From: Prevotella melaninogenica ATCC 25845
GTDB taxonomy: Bacteria > Bacteroidota > Bacteroidia > Bacteroidales > Bacteroidaceae
Assembly (NCBI RefSeq): GCF_000144405.1
Contig: NC_014370.1
Location: 1,183,501-1,247,500 of the forward strand
Length of the DNA stretch: 64,000 bases
Reading direction: 5' to 3'
Shown: positions 17,745 through 27,393 of the stretch, piece after piece
Layout of the letters: every line of letters starts with the position of its first letter
Numbering within the stretch: the first letter of the stretch is position 1
Made by a program: the position numbers and the translations under genes
The notes under the pieces: generated by a model
What the model was told of the DNA's origin: nothing
Database searches by the model: none
The model's input: the letters and a program-made list of their open reading frames with translations, nothing else

Positions 17745-18947
17745 ATGAGAAAAACTTTTGTTGTAGCATTGCTCGCTTTGCTTGCGATAGGTGCTAATGC
17801 CGCAGACAAGAAAGAGGGTGCAACCTCTAACAAGCCTGTTTTTACTGTAGTAAAGCAGATTCCAATTACAAGTATTAAGGACCAGAACCGTTCAGGCACA
17901 TGCTGGGACTATTCAACTCTTAGCTACTTCGAGGCTGAGATTTTGAAGAAGACTGGTAAGACATACGACCTCTGTGAGAGTTTCGTTGCTAACAAGACAT
18001 ACATGGAGCGCGCTATTCAGGTTGTTCGCTTCCATGGTGATTGCCAGTTTGCTCAAGGTGGTTCTGCATACGATGTATTGCACACCCTTGAGACTTATGG
18101 TATTTGTCCAGAAAGTGCTATGCCATTCCCAGGCTCACTCTATGGCGATTCATTGAACAACTTCAATGAGTTCTTCTCTTTGTTAGAGCCATATGTGAAT
18201 GGTATTGCACGCAACAAGGCAAACAAGATTTCTGGTCAATGGAAGCAGGGCTTACAGGGTATCCTCGATGCTTATCTTGGCAAGTGTCCAGAGACATTCA
18301 CTTACGAAGGCAAGCAGTACACTCCAAAGAGCTTCGCTGCAAGCCTTGGTTTGAACTGGAGTGACTATGTAACTATTACTTCTTACACACATCACCCATT
18401 CTACTCACAGTTTGCAGTTGAAGTACAGGACAACTGGCGTTTCCCATTGTCTTATAACCTCCCAATGGATGAGATGATGCGTATCATTGATAACGCTGTC
18501 ATGAATGGCTACACAGTAGCATGGGGTGGCGACGTTAGCGAGCCAGGTTTCACTCGTAAGGGTTTGGCTTACATGGTTGACGGTAAGAAGGTTGAAAGCA
18601 TGAAGGGTAGTGATATGGCTCACTGGCTTGGTCTTTCTGCTGCAAAGAAGAAAGATATCATCGACTCACTCGGTGTAAACGTACCAGAGGTTGTTCCTAC
18701 ACAGCAGCAGCGTCAGGAGCGTTTTGACAACTGGGAGCTTACTGATGATCATGGTATGCTCATCTTCGGTATTGCTAAAGACCAGAATGGTAAGGAGTAT
18801 TATATGGTAAAGAATTCATGGGGTGAGACTGGTGACTACAAAGGTATCTGGTACATGACCAAGAACTTTATTGCAGCTAACACCATGGACTACATGGTAA
18901 ACAAGAACGCTATTCCTAAGGACATCCGCAAGAAGATGGGTCTCTAA
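17745..18947 (+). CDS. pepC: C1-family cysteine peptidase, bleomycin hydrolase/PepC type, exported
   Basis: A 400-residue papain-fold aminopeptidase with a clear signal peptide (MRKTFVVALLALLAIGANA), so it acts in the periplasm or outside, unlike the cytosolic PepC of Lactococcus. The active-site Cys53 lies in DQNRSGTCWDYST. The catalytic His is in DDHGMLIFGIA (about residue 335) and Asn in VKNSWGE (about 356). The N-terminal region carries the PepC-type insertions, and the usual C-terminal self-blocking tail is replaced by DIRKKMGL. It probably trims peptides for uptake. A strong terminator follows. Confidence 0.9.
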   Translation: MRKTFVVALLALLAIGANAADKKEGATSNKPVFTVVKQIPITSIKDQNRSGTCWDYSTLSYFEAEILKKTGKTYDLCESFVANKTYMERAIQVVRFHGDCQFAQGGSAYDVLHTLETYGICPESAMPFPGSLYGDSLNNFNEFFSLLEPYVNGIARNKANKISGQWKQGLQGILDAYLGKCPETFTYEGKQYTPKSFAASLGLNWSDYVTITSYTHHPFYSQFAVEVQDNWRFPLSYNLPMDEMMRIIDNAVMNGYTVAWGGDVSEPGFTRKGLAYMVDGKKVESMKGSDMAHWLGLSAAKKKDIIDSLGVNVPEVVPTQQQRQERFDNWELTDDHGMLIFGIAKDQNGKEYYMVKNSWGETGDYKGIWYMTKNFIAANTMDYMVNKNAIPKDIRKKMGL

Positions 18948-19025
18948 AAGAATAAGACAAGTTGAATTGATAATAAAGAACAAGCCTTTCTGATATCATC
19001 ATTTCAACAATCTATAAATCATAAT

Positions 19026-19065
19026 CAATCCCGCTCTAATGATTTGGAGCGGGATTGTTGTTTTA
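19026..19065 (+). terminator. Terminator after pepC
   Basis: CAATCCCGCTC (19026-19036) pairs perfectly with GAGCGGGATTG (19047-19057), followed by TTGTTTTATT. Confidence 0.92.
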
Positions 19066-19193
19066 TTATCAATTGGACTAATTAGGCAAATGGTGCTAAT
19101 ATCATAAAAAACAGAACCAAATAATACGCCACATAACATACTCATTTGCCATTTTTTTTGTACCTTTACGGACAGAAATAAAAACAATTTAAA

Positions 19194-20918
19194 ATGCAAT
19201 TTAAATGGAACTACACTCCACCTGCAGATACTCAGGTCAATGCGGCTAAAGACTTAGGGGAGAAATTGGGGATTAGTCCCATTCTCGCTTCGCTGCTCAT
19301 TCGTCGTGGTATAACGACGGAGAGTGCGGCTAAACGGTTCTTCCGCCCACAATTAGCAGACCTCATCAATCCTTTCTTAATGAAGGATATGGATGCTGCT
19401 GTTGATCGACTCAATGATGCTATGGGTCATAAGGAGCGCATTCTTGTCTACGGAGATTATGACGTAGACGGCTGTACGGCTGTAGCGTTGGTGTATAAAT
19501 TCTTACGCCAGTTCTATTCAAATATTGATTACTACATTCCCGATCGTTATGATGAAGGGTATGGAGTTAGCAAGAAGGGAATAGACTTTGCTAAAGAAAC
19601 TGGAGTAAAACTCATCATTATCCTCGATTGTGGTATAAAAGCAATCGAAGAGATAACCTATGCCAAAGAGCAAGGGATAGACTTTATTATCTGTGATCAT
19701 CACGTCCCTGACGAGGTGATGCCACCTGCTGTGGCGATTCTTAACCCCAAGCGACCAGATGACACCTATCCTTTCAAGGACCTGTGTGGTTGTGGTGTAG
19801 GCTTTAAGTTCATGCAGGCATTTGCTAAGAACAACAATATTCCATTCTCTCGTCTCGTTCCCCTACTCGACTTCTGTGCTGTCAGCATAGCGGCCGACTT
19901 GGTTCCTGTGGTGGATGAGAACCGTATTCTTGCCTTCCACGGACTAAAGCAGTTGAATCAAAATCCAAGCCTTGGACTGAAAGCTATTGTAGATATTTGC
20001 GGTCTGAATGGTCGTGAGTTGTCAATGAGCGATATTATCTTCAAGATTGGACCACGTATCAACGCCAGCGGACGTATGGAGAATGGTAAGAAGAGTGTTG
20101 ACTTACTTGTTGAAAGAGAATACAGTTTAGCTCTCGATCAAGCAAAGCATATTGACGAATACAACGAACAGCGAAAGGATGTAGACCGTCAGATGACAGA
20201 AGAAGCTAACCAGATTGTGGCTCGCTTGGAAAGTCAGAAGCATCAGTCGAGCATTGTTCTCTATGATGAGCATTGGAAAAAAGGTGTCATAGGAATCGTT
20301 GCCTCTCGTCTGACAGAAATCTATTTCCGTCCGACAGTAGTCCTGACACGTGACGAGAACCTTGCAACAGGCTCTGCACGTAGTGTAGCGGGATTTGACG
20401 TATATGCAGCTATTAAGAGCTGTCGTGACCTCTTATTAAACTTCGGTGGACACACTTATGCTGCTGGACTAACCATGAAGTGGGCAGATGTAAAGGAGTT
20501 TCGTAAACGATTCCAAGCATATGTGGAAGAGCATATCGAACCAGAACAACGCGAAGCTATCTTGGACATTGATGCTGTTATTGACTTTAAGGATATCACA
20601 AAGAAACTGCATACTGATTTAAAACGCTTCGCACCATTTGGTCCTGGAAACCCAAAGCCTCTCTTCTGTACGTTAGATGTCTACGATTTCGGAACCAGCA
20701 AGGTTGTTGGACGTGAGCAAGAGCATATCAAGTTAGAGCTGGTCGATTCTAAATCCAATAACGTAATGAATGGTATAGCCTTTGGACAGAGTGCCTCTGC
20801 CCGCTATATCAAGTCGAAACGCTCATTTGACATAGCATACACCATTGAGGATAATGTCTTTAAGCGTGGAGCAGTACAATTACAGATAGAGGATATTAGA
20901 CCAACTGAAGAGTCTTGA
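19194..20918 (+). CDS. recJ: Single-stranded-DNA-specific exonuclease RecJ
   Basis: A 574-residue 5'-3' exonuclease of the DHH superfamily. Motif I is VYGDYDVDGCTAV (about residue 85), motif II has the Asp of IILDCGIK, and motif III is IICDHHVPDE with the diagnostic DHH. The DHHA1 domain carries the Gly-rich end GSARSV and NFGGHTYAAGLT, followed by the OB-like C-terminal domain. It resects ends in recombination and base-excision repair. A -7-like TACCTTTA stands at 19161-19168. The recQ gene starts 92 bases downstream, and RecJ and RecQ act together in the RecF pathway, so this is a meaningful pair. Confidence 0.95.
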   Translation: MQFKWNYTPPADTQVNAAKDLGEKLGISPILASLLIRRGITTESAAKRFFRPQLADLINPFLMKDMDAAVDRLNDAMGHKERILVYGDYDVDGCTAVALVYKFLRQFYSNIDYYIPDRYDEGYGVSKKGIDFAKETGVKLIIILDCGIKAIEEITYAKEQGIDFIICDHHVPDEVMPPAVAILNPKRPDDTYPFKDLCGCGVGFKFMQAFAKNNNIPFSRLVPLLDFCAVSIAADLVPVVDENRILAFHGLKQLNQNPSLGLKAIVDICGLNGRELSMSDIIFKIGPRINASGRMENGKKSVDLLVEREYSLALDQAKHIDEYNEQRKDVDRQMTEEANQIVARLESQKHQSSIVLYDEHWKKGVIGIVASRLTEIYFRPTVVLTRDENLATGSARSVAGFDVYAAIKSCRDLLLNFGGHTYAAGLTMKWADVKEFRKRFQAYVEEHIEPEQREAILDIDAVIDFKDITKKLHTDLKRFAPFGPGNPKPLFCTLDVYDFGTSKVVGREQEHIKLELVDSKSNNVMNGIAFGQSASARYIKSKRSFDIAYTIEDNVFKRGAVQLQIEDIRPTEES

Positions 20919-20975
20919 TGGTTGATTGAATTTTATTAGTATTATTCGAACGAATAGGCTTCCTTCAAGCCCCTA

Positions 20976-21010
20976 AAGTTCAAAGTTCAAACCTCAAAGT
21001 TCAAAGTCAA
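20976..21010 (+). repeat. Short tandem repeat AAAGTTC between recJ and recQ
   Basis: AAAGTTC is repeated three times with spacers directly before the recQ start codon. A related AGTTCAAAGTTCAAA is at 47391-47405. Confidence 0.7.
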
Positions 21011-22903
21011 ATGTCCGACCTTGACATTCTTCATCAATATTGGGGCTATCCTGACTTTCGCGGTATACAGAAAGATATTATCGAAAGTATCGGTTCAGGA
21101 AAGGATACCTTAGGACTAATGCCAACAGGAGGAGGAAAGTCTCTCACCTTCCAAGTGCCTGCATTAGCCCAAGAGGGAGTATGCTTAGTCATTACTCCTC
21201 TTATTGCATTAATGAAGGATCAGGTTGACCATCTTCGTCATCAAGGGATCACGGCTGCTGCGATTTATTCAGGTATGCGCCATGATGACATCATTACTAC
21301 TTTAGAGAACTGTACCTTTGGAGGGATAAAACTACTTTATATTTCTCCTGAACGTATAGGTTCTGATATCTTTCAGGCTAAATTAAGACATATAAAAGTG
21401 AGTTTCATCACTGTTGATGAAGCCCACTGTATCAGCCAATGGGGATACGACTTTCGACCTTCTTACCTGCAGATTGCAGACATTCGAAAGTTAGTTCCCA
21501 ATGCACCTATCCTCGCTTTAACAGCAACTGCCACACCAGAAGTTGTTGATGATATCCAAGACCGTTTAGGTTTTAAAGAGAAGAATGTCTTCCGAATGAG
21601 CTTTGAACGTAAGAACTTAGCTTATGTCGTACGCCAGACTGAAGACAAAGAGGCAGAGATGGTACATATCCTGCAATCTATACCTAAGACGGCTATCGTC
21701 TACTGCCGTAGTAGAAAACGCACGAAGGAGATTGCACAAATGCTCACCGAACATGGAATCTCGGCTACATGGTATCATGCAGGCTTAGAACCTGGCATTA
21801 AAGACCAACGGCAGAACGACTGGCAGAACGATAAGATACGCGTTATGGTTGCTACAAATGCTTTTGGTATGGGTATCGACAAACCTAACGTACGTGTGGT
21901 TATTCATATCGATAGTCCAAGTTCCTTGGAGGCTTACTTCCAAGAGGCAGGACGTGCGGGACGTGATGGCAATAAAGCATATGCTGTACTCCTTTATAAT
22001 GGGCACGACAACCGTACGTTGCAAAAACGCATTGAAGATACCTTCCCTCCTAAAGACTATATCCAGACAGTGTACGAACACTTAGCCTACTTCTATCAGA
22101 TAGGTGTTGGAAGTGGCTATGGATGTATCTTTGAGTTTCCTATTGACAAGTTCTGCAATACCTTTAAACATTTTCCAATACGTGTAAATGCTGCGCTAAC
22201 AATTCTTCAACGAGCTGGCTATATTGATTATGAACAGAACCCAGACACCAAGGCACGTGTTCGTTTCCTGTTGAATAGAGATGACCTCTACCGACTGGAC
22301 TCACTTACTGACAAGGAGAATGATGTCGTCACTGCCCTACTCCGTAACTATGGCGGTTTATTTTCTGACAGTGGATATATTGATGAAAGCTATATTGCAC
22401 AAGAAGCTGGACTCGACAGAAACCAAACCTATATGGTATTGGTTAATCTAAGCAAGAAGCGTATTATCAACTTCATTCCACGTAAGAACACACCACTAAT
22501 CAGCTACACACAAGACCGTGTTGATGGTGTTGACGTTATCCTTAACAAGAGTGTGTATGAGGACAGAAAGGAGCAATTCATAAAGCGTATCAATTCTGTA
22601 ATTAATTATGCACAGAATGAACGAGTATGTCGCAGCAGGCAACTACTATCTTACTTCGGGGAAACGAAGTCAAAAGACTGTGAGCAATGTGATGTCTGCC
22701 TTTCACATACCAAAGAGGATGATACCGATGAGAAAGAGCTTATCAGAGAACAGCTACTAACTTTCTTAGCAGATGGCCAAAAGCACCCTATAACAGAGAT
22801 TCGACAGTTAAATGACGATTGGAATCTTGTACAACAAGTAATGCGAGAAATGGTTTTGGAAGAGGAAATCCTTATGGATGGAAGTTTCTTACTTCTACCC
22901 TAA
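21011..22903 (+). CDS. recQ: ATP-dependent DNA helicase RecQ
   Basis: A 630-residue superfamily 2 3'-5' helicase. Walker A is MPTGGGKS (Lys43), the DEAH box is in TVDEAHCISQWGYDFRP, and motif VI is QEAGRAGRDG. The zinc-binding part is present (CRSRQLLSYF, then CEQCDVC) with the following winged-helix RQC region. The C-terminal HRDC domain found in longer RecQ proteins is reduced or absent, the last 60 residues being a short helical tail. It unwinds forks and recombination intermediates with RecJ, encoded just upstream. AT-rich repeat-bearing DNA follows the gene. Confidence 0.94.
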   Translation: MSDLDILHQYWGYPDFRGIQKDIIESIGSGKDTLGLMPTGGGKSLTFQVPALAQEGVCLVITPLIALMKDQVDHLRHQGITAAAIYSGMRHDDIITTLENCTFGGIKLLYISPERIGSDIFQAKLRHIKVSFITVDEAHCISQWGYDFRPSYLQIADIRKLVPNAPILALTATATPEVVDDIQDRLGFKEKNVFRMSFERKNLAYVVRQTEDKEAEMVHILQSIPKTAIVYCRSRKRTKEIAQMLTEHGISATWYHAGLEPGIKDQRQNDWQNDKIRVMVATNAFGMGIDKPNVRVVIHIDSPSSLEAYFQEAGRAGRDGNKAYAVLLYNGHDNRTLQKRIEDTFPPKDYIQTVYEHLAYFYQIGVGSGYGCIFEFPIDKFCNTFKHFPIRVNAALTILQRAGYIDYEQNPDTKARVRFLLNRDDLYRLDSLTDKENDVVTALLRNYGGLFSDSGYIDESYIAQEAGLDRNQTYMVLVNLSKKRIINFIPRKNTPLISYTQDRVDGVDVILNKSVYEDRKEQFIKRINSVINYAQNERVCRSRQLLSYFGETKSKDCEQCDVCLSHTKEDDTDEKELIREQLLTFLADGQKHPITEIRQLNDDWNLVQQVMREMVLEEEILMDGSFLLLP

Positions 22904-23034
22904 ACTAATTTTATTCTTTCAAAGACAGATATCATGATTATTAAAATATTCATCAACTCATTGAAGTTTGAACTGATCAAGCTTATAACAAGAACAGAAA
23001 CACTACACTTCTAACAAGTTTATTTTAAATTACG

Positions 23035-23118
23035 TTTGCTGTCATTTTAACATATGGAGATAACTTATTATAAAACAAGTAATTATACATCTATAATAAG
23101 TGACACGAGTGACAGCAA
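23035..23118 (+). repeat. TTTGCTGTCA repeat, copy 2
   Basis: TTTGCTGTCATTTTAACAT at the left end and GTGACAGCAA at the right end, same orientation as copy 1. It lies between the convergent recQ and thioesterase genes. Confidence 0.8.
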
Positions 23119-23197
23119 CTCTTAAAGCCAAATTTTATTAGATTACAACACGTATAATTCTGTACTGTAGGTATTGTTTCCTAACGACCGATACGAG

Positions 23198-23962
23198 TTA
23201 AACAAATTGTACCCTACAACGACACACTTCCGTCTCTTCTCCTTCCACATTACTCTTTGTTATCCTTACATTGAAGTCGGTCTCCGTTCCTCGCTGCTCC
23301 CGATAGAAGTGAAGTTTATCACCTTGATGTGATTCAGCAACATAAGCTATCTCAAAACGTTTGATACGATGTTGCTTATACCAAGCCACGTCCCACAAGT
23401 CTAATATATGCTCGATATATTTGACTGAGTTAATATGTCCATTGATATCAACATCATTATAATAAGTGTCTATTGAACGAACAGGAGTGGCATCAGCAGA
23501 CATCTTCACACGTGATGACTTCTCTATTGGACAAGAATATTCTGTTTCTATATACTCGGTTATCAAACCACCGCGAACAGCAAGAATGTCTGCAGGCTGA
23601 CGTGTGTCAAGGTCTATCATTGCCCAGACACTCTTACCATAGCCATAAACATGCCCTGTCTCACCAATCACCTTAAAATTACGGCTTGTAAAGGATTTCA
23701 AAGCACTATCGACCCAAGTCTCTACAAAGAACTTATCATATGCCTTCGGCATTTCTTCCATCTCAATAGCCAAGCGGCTCAAAACCCATGTCTTATTAAC
23801 TGTATTGAGATAGTTCATACCATAACCGCGGTCGTTGCTATGAAAATCGGCAGCATTCAACATATGATTGCCTAAATGCCCCATAAACAAATGATTGGAG
23901 AAGTCGCAATGAAACGGCTCCGCCAGAAACTCATATCTACCTATCTTTGATAACTTTTCCAT
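23198..23962 (-). CDS. Acyl-ACP thioesterase (double hot-dog fold)
   Basis: A 254-residue cytoplasmic enzyme that releases free fatty acids from acyl carrier protein. Two hot-dog domains are visible. The first has FLAEPFHCDFSNHLFMGHLG and helix HMLNAADFHSNDRG; the second carries the family motif YYNDVDINGHINSVKYIEH, holding the catalytic Asn and His of plant FatA/FatB-type thioesterases. The size and motifs match the Bacteroidetes thioesterase family PF01643. No fatty-acid gene is adjacent. It converges with recQ across a repeat copy. Confidence 0.9.
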   Translation of the reverse strand: MEKLSKIGRYEFLAEPFHCDFSNHLFMGHLGNHMLNAADFHSNDRGYGMNYLNTVNKTWVLSRLAIEMEEMPKAYDKFFVETWVDSALKSFTSRNFKVIGETGHVYGYGKSVWAMIDLDTRQPADILAVRGGLITEYIETEYSCPIEKSSRVKMSADATPVRSIDTYYNDVDINGHINSVKYIEHILDLWDVAWYKQHRIKRFEIAYVAESHQGDKLHFYREQRGTETDFNVRITKSNVEGEETEVCRCRVQFV

Positions 23963-24116
23963 ATAACCCTTTTTACACTAACAAGTTATTACAAGCAGTT
24001 ATACCACTTTGCTTATTTTATATAACGGAGAATCAGTAAGATTATTCTATTATTTGCAAGGAAAACTAAAATGTCATCCTTATTAATAAACCTTATTAAG
24101 AAAAACTACACATATA

Positions 24117-24155
24117 AACAAAACAAAAGAGGATGCACCTAAAAGATGCATCCCC
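24117..24155 (-). terminator. Terminator of ompA-like gene
   Basis: On the minus strand, GGATGCATC pairs with GGTGCATCC and is followed by TCTTTTGTTTTG. It lies 48 bases beyond the stop codon. Confidence 0.82.
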
Positions 24156-24202
24156 AATATTTATCGTTCGAAGGATAATCCTTCTTAACCTATTCGGTTA
24201 GA

Positions 24203-25357
24203 TTACTTTACGTAAACAACTGCAAGACGGTTAGAAGTTACACCCTGTACACCCTTACCAGTTGCCTCGTCAACGATAACACCACGACCCTTGAGGTAGT
24301 TAGCAACTACGTCAGCACGAGCCTGTGAGAGACGATCGTTAAGTTCCTTAGAACCCTCTGGAGAAGCTGTACCAACAACCTGAACGTGAACACCCTGCTT
24401 AACGTTGTTAAGAGCAGCCTTAGCGTCCTTTGTAAGAGCAGACTTACCCTGAGCGAATGTTACGAATACGAGGTCAGATACTGTGAACTCCTTAACAGAA
24501 GGAACTTCCTTAACAACTTGCTTAACAACCTCCTTAGTGATAACCTCTGGCTTACGGTTGCGGAGCTCGTTGATCTGAGCGTTCAAAGCATCGATCTCAG
24601 CCTGGTCACGTGGAGTAACGATTGTGAAGTTGTGTGTACCGTTAGAATTAGCAAACTTGTAAACGAGACCAGCATTCAACTGAACGAATGAGTTGTTGAT
24701 GTTATAAGCTGGCTGACCTGCCTGTGAAGCTGCCTTGTAACCATACTCCTGATGATCAGCTACAGCTACTGGAGCCAAAGCATTACCAGTTGCAACAAGT
24801 TCCTTGCTCTTTGACTGACCCAAGAATGCGAAGTTAATAGAAGGCTCTACATAGAACTGGAACTGCTTTGCTGAACCAAAGTTGAAAGCAAAGTCAAGAG
24901 CAGCCTTAGAAGTCATACGATTACGCTGATTCTCAGTAGCAGCCTTAACAAGCTTGTTGTTTGTAAATACGTGCATCCAACCAAGACCATAGAGTGCGCT
25001 AACCTCGAATGTACGTGGCTCACCCTTGTAACCACCGAACCAGTTGCTAAGGTTTACAGTACCGAGCAAGCTTGCGTTAGTAGCGCGAACTACTGTACCT
25101 GTAGAACCCCAAGGCTTGTTTGAGAAGTATGCGTTACCCTCAATAGCAAGACCGAATACTGGAGTGAAGTAACGACCGATACGGATACCAGCGTTTGGAT
25201 CGAGGTCGCTCAACCACTTATGACCAGTTGTCTTTGTTGCAACACCACCGTTAATACCAACGTAGATGTTATCAAATGTCTTGCTCTCTGCTACAGTCTG
25301 AGCAGAAACAGATGCTGCCATAGAAGCAGCAGCCAACATTAAAACTAACTTTTTCAT
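24203..25357 (-). CDS. OmpA family outer membrane porin
   Basis: A 384-residue outer membrane protein. The signal peptide MKKLVLMLAAASMAASVSAQ is followed by an eight-stranded-type barrel (about residues 25-250). A short helix follows (DAEIDALNAQINELRN-like, reading AEIDALNAQINELRNR), then a PEVITKEVV linker and the C-terminal OmpA peptidoglycan-binding domain, with VVGTASPEGSKELNDRLSQA and the LAVVYVK end. Codon use is strongly biased (ACC, GTT, AAG), as expected for a highly expressed protein. It is equivalent to the major OmpA-like proteins of oral Prevotella. Own promoter and terminator are visible. Confidence 0.93.
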   Translation of the reverse strand: MKKLVLMLAAASMAASVSAQTVAESKTFDNIYVGINGGVATKTTGHKWLSDLDPNAGIRIGRYFTPVFGLAIEGNAYFSNKPWGSTGTVVRATNASLLGTVNLSNWFGGYKGEPRTFEVSALYGLGWMHVFTNNKLVKAATENQRNRMTSKAALDFAFNFGSAKQFQFYVEPSINFAFLGQSKSKELVATGNALAPVAVADHQEYGYKAASQAGQPAYNINNSFVQLNAGLVYKFANSNGTHNFTIVTPRDQAEIDALNAQINELRNRKPEVITKEVVKQVVKEVPSVKEFTVSDLVFVTFAQGKSALTKDAKAALNNVKQGVHVQVVGTASPEGSKELNDRLSQARADVVANYLKGRGVIVDEATGKGVQGVTSNRLAVVYVK

Positions 25358-25418
25358 TGTTTTCTCTGAATTAATTAATATTTGTAAAATCTATAATGTC
25401 AATGTTTTAATCTCGGTG

Positions 25419-25450
25419 CAAAGTAATAAAAAAATAATGAAACAACCAAA
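25419..25450 (-). promoter_or_regulatory. Promoter of the ompA-like gene
   Basis: On the minus strand, TTTG (25447-25450) and TTACTTTG (25419-25426) are 20 bases apart. This gives a leader of about 55 bases. Confidence 0.75.
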
Positions 25451-25920
25451 TTTTTTAGAAGAAAAATCTGCACAGCACCCTATATTATGAGCAAAAGCAA
25501 CCACAAAGAAGGAAATAAAGAACAATGTTTATGTTTTTTTCGACTTAATAATACAATAATATATAAGGATATAAAGCAAAACGGTGCCTTGTAGGGACTT
25601 TCTTCTGCGCTATTTATAGAGTTATTATTGCCCTATAAAGATTAAATTGCATATCCTTTCTCATTAAGAAACAGCTTTAAAATAGATAACATTTGGTTAC
25701 CTTTTATAAAAGTAAGAAAACGTATCATATAAATTAGCTTGTTTGTTACGACCGAATAGCTCTTTTTAATAAAAAGCAAATGAGCCTGCCCTCTATCTTA
25801 TATAGCAAGCAACTTAACGCTCAGCACCATTCGTGTTTACCATCAGCACAACATGTGCGAAGCAATAACACCACACGTGCGAAGCAATAATACGTCGAAA
25901 TGCCATTACCAATAAGCAAA
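25451..25920. other. Gene-free region upstream of ompA
   Basis: About 470 AT-rich bases between the ompA promoter and the kor operon terminator. Only the palindromic module cluster is recognisable. Confidence 0.55.
25823..25890. repeat. Cluster 2 of palindromic GCAC-N5-GTGC modules
   Basis: Modules CAGCACCATTCGTGTTTACC, CAGCACAACATGTGCGAAGC and CACCACACGTGCGAAGC follow one another, the last two each ending AATAA. Confidence 0.72.
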
Positions 25921-25963
25921 GAAAAAAGGAACCCGTAGCATCACTGCTTAGGTCCCTTTAACA
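25921..25963 (-). terminator. Terminator of the ffh-folD-kor operon
   Basis: On the minus strand, AAAGGGACC pairs with GGTTCCTTT around a 17-base loop and is followed by TTTTC. It lies about 75 bases past the last gene. Confidence 0.78.
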
Positions 25964-26035
25964 AATTAGAGAGTTATAAAAAATCAGGTTCACTTTCATC
26001 ATTACCACAGAGGACTCTGTGGCAGTGCGATTCGA

Positions 26036-26578
26036 TTACTGCTGAGCAATAATCTTCATACCCTCCTCCACTGCTTCCATATTCAGTGGAATGAGTTTAT
26101 GGTGGCGTTCTGGCAGACTCTTGAAGAGCGCCTTCTTGAGTCCATCGGTGCTGACTACAGGACAAACCTTAAGCAGACCACCTAAGACAATCATATTAAA
26201 CACCTTTGCATTCTTCATCTCAGCAGCCTTATCCATTGCATTGATGCGATAGACTGTGATGTCCTTACGAGTAGGAGGATTGAAGACTCCATAACCATCA
26301 TAGATAAGTAAACCGCCTGGCTTAACCTTTGGTTCGAACTTATCCAGTGAAGGCTGGTTCAACACAATCGCTACATCATACTTGCTGAGAATAGGAGAAG
26401 AGATACGTTCATCACTTACAATGACAGTAACGTTGGCTGTACCACCACGCTGCTCTGGACCATAAGCTGGCATCCATGTTATCTCCTTATCTTCCATTAG
26501 TCCCGAATAAGCCAGAATCTTACCCATAGAGAGTACGCCCTGACCACCGAAGCCACTAATTATTATCTCTTTTTTCAT
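26036..26578 (-). CDS. korC: 2-oxoacid:ferredoxin oxidoreductase, gamma subunit
   Basis: A 180-residue subunit of a coenzyme-A-forming, ferredoxin-linked 2-oxoacid oxidoreductase. The start EIIISGFGGQGVLSMGKILA is the family signature, followed by WMPAYGPEQRGGTANVTVIVS. It is the last gene of the operon, 29 bases after the beta subunit. The family covers 2-oxoglutarate (Kor) and branched-chain (Vor) enzymes, so the symbol is provisional. The complex turns 2-oxoacids into acyl-CoA and reduced ferredoxin in anaerobic metabolism or runs in reverse. Confidence 0.9.
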   Translation of the reverse strand: MKKEIIISGFGGQGVLSMGKILAYSGLMEDKEITWMPAYGPEQRGGTANVTVIVSDERISSPILSKYDVAIVLNQPSLDKFEPKVKPGGLLIYDGYGVFNPPTRKDITVYRINAMDKAAEMKNAKVFNMIVLGGLLKVCPVVSTDGLKKALFKSLPERHHKLIPLNMEAVEEGMKIIAQQ

Positions 26579-26607
26579 ATTACACCTTAATTTATATGGG
26601 AGACGAC

Positions 26608-27375
26608 TTAAAGACCTGTAGTGTCTTTCAAATCTCCCTTTTCATATTCAGGGAACATATTCTCACGCATCCACTCGTTAGCCTTTACAGGAGTAAGTTT
26701 CCAACCACTATTACAGGTTGCAACAATCTCTACTAACGAGCTTCCCTTTCCTTGCATACTTGCTTCAAACGCCTTGCGAATTGCACGCTTTGCTTTATTG
26801 ATTGAAGCAACGGTGTCAACACTCTGACGAGTTACATAGCAGGTTCCTTTCAAGTGACTTGCTAACTCCGTAATGTTCAGATTATAGCCATGCAATTCTG
26901 GCTCACGACCGTATGGACAAGTTGCAGTCTTCTGACCCATAAGCGTTGTAGGCGACATCTGACCACCTGTCATACCATAAATGGCATTATTAATAAAGAT
27001 AATTGTAAAGTTCTCACCACGGTTCAAAGCATGGAGTGTCTCTGCTGTACCAATACAGGCAAGGTCACCATCGCCCTGATAAGTGAATACCAAACGATCT
27101 TCCCAAAGGCGCTTAATACCCGTTGCTACAGCCGGAGCACGACCATGAGGAGCCTCCTGCCAGTCGATATCAAGATAGCGATAAGCAAACACGGCACAGC
27201 CAACAGGGCATACACCAATCGCCTTATCACTCATTCCCATATCTTCGATTACTTCTGCAACTAACTTATGTACCACACCATGTGAACAACCCGGACAATA
27301 GTGCATTGTCGTATCGTTCATCAAAGTAGGCTTCTTATACACCAGATTCTCAGGTGAAATGATATCATTTGCCAT
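26608..27375 (-). CDS. korB: 2-oxoacid:ferredoxin oxidoreductase, beta subunit (thiamine diphosphate binding)
   Basis: A 255-residue catalytic subunit. The thiamine diphosphate and Mg motif is GDGDLACIGTAETLHALNRG, continuing FINNAIYGMTGGQMSPTT. The cysteines in YCPGCSHG and ICPVGCAVFAYR-like segments (reading GVCPVGCAVFAYR) fit the iron-sulfur-associated beta subunit of Kor/Vor enzymes. It lies 18 bases after the alpha subunit and 29 before the gamma subunit, all minus strand. The exact 2-oxoacid cannot be told from sequence. Confidence 0.9.
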   Translation of the reverse strand: MANDIISPENLVYKKPTLMNDTTMHYCPGCSHGVVHKLVAEVIEDMGMSDKAIGVCPVGCAVFAYRYLDIDWQEAPHGRAPAVATGIKRLWEDRLVFTYQGDGDLACIGTAETLHALNRGENFTIIFINNAIYGMTGGQMSPTTLMGQKTATCPYGREPELHGYNLNITELASHLKGTCYVTRQSVDTVASINKAKRAIRKAFEASMQGKGSSLVEIVATCNSGWKLTPVKANEWMRENMFPEYEKGDLKDTTGL

Positions 27376-27393
27376 AATATACGTCCTCCCTTC

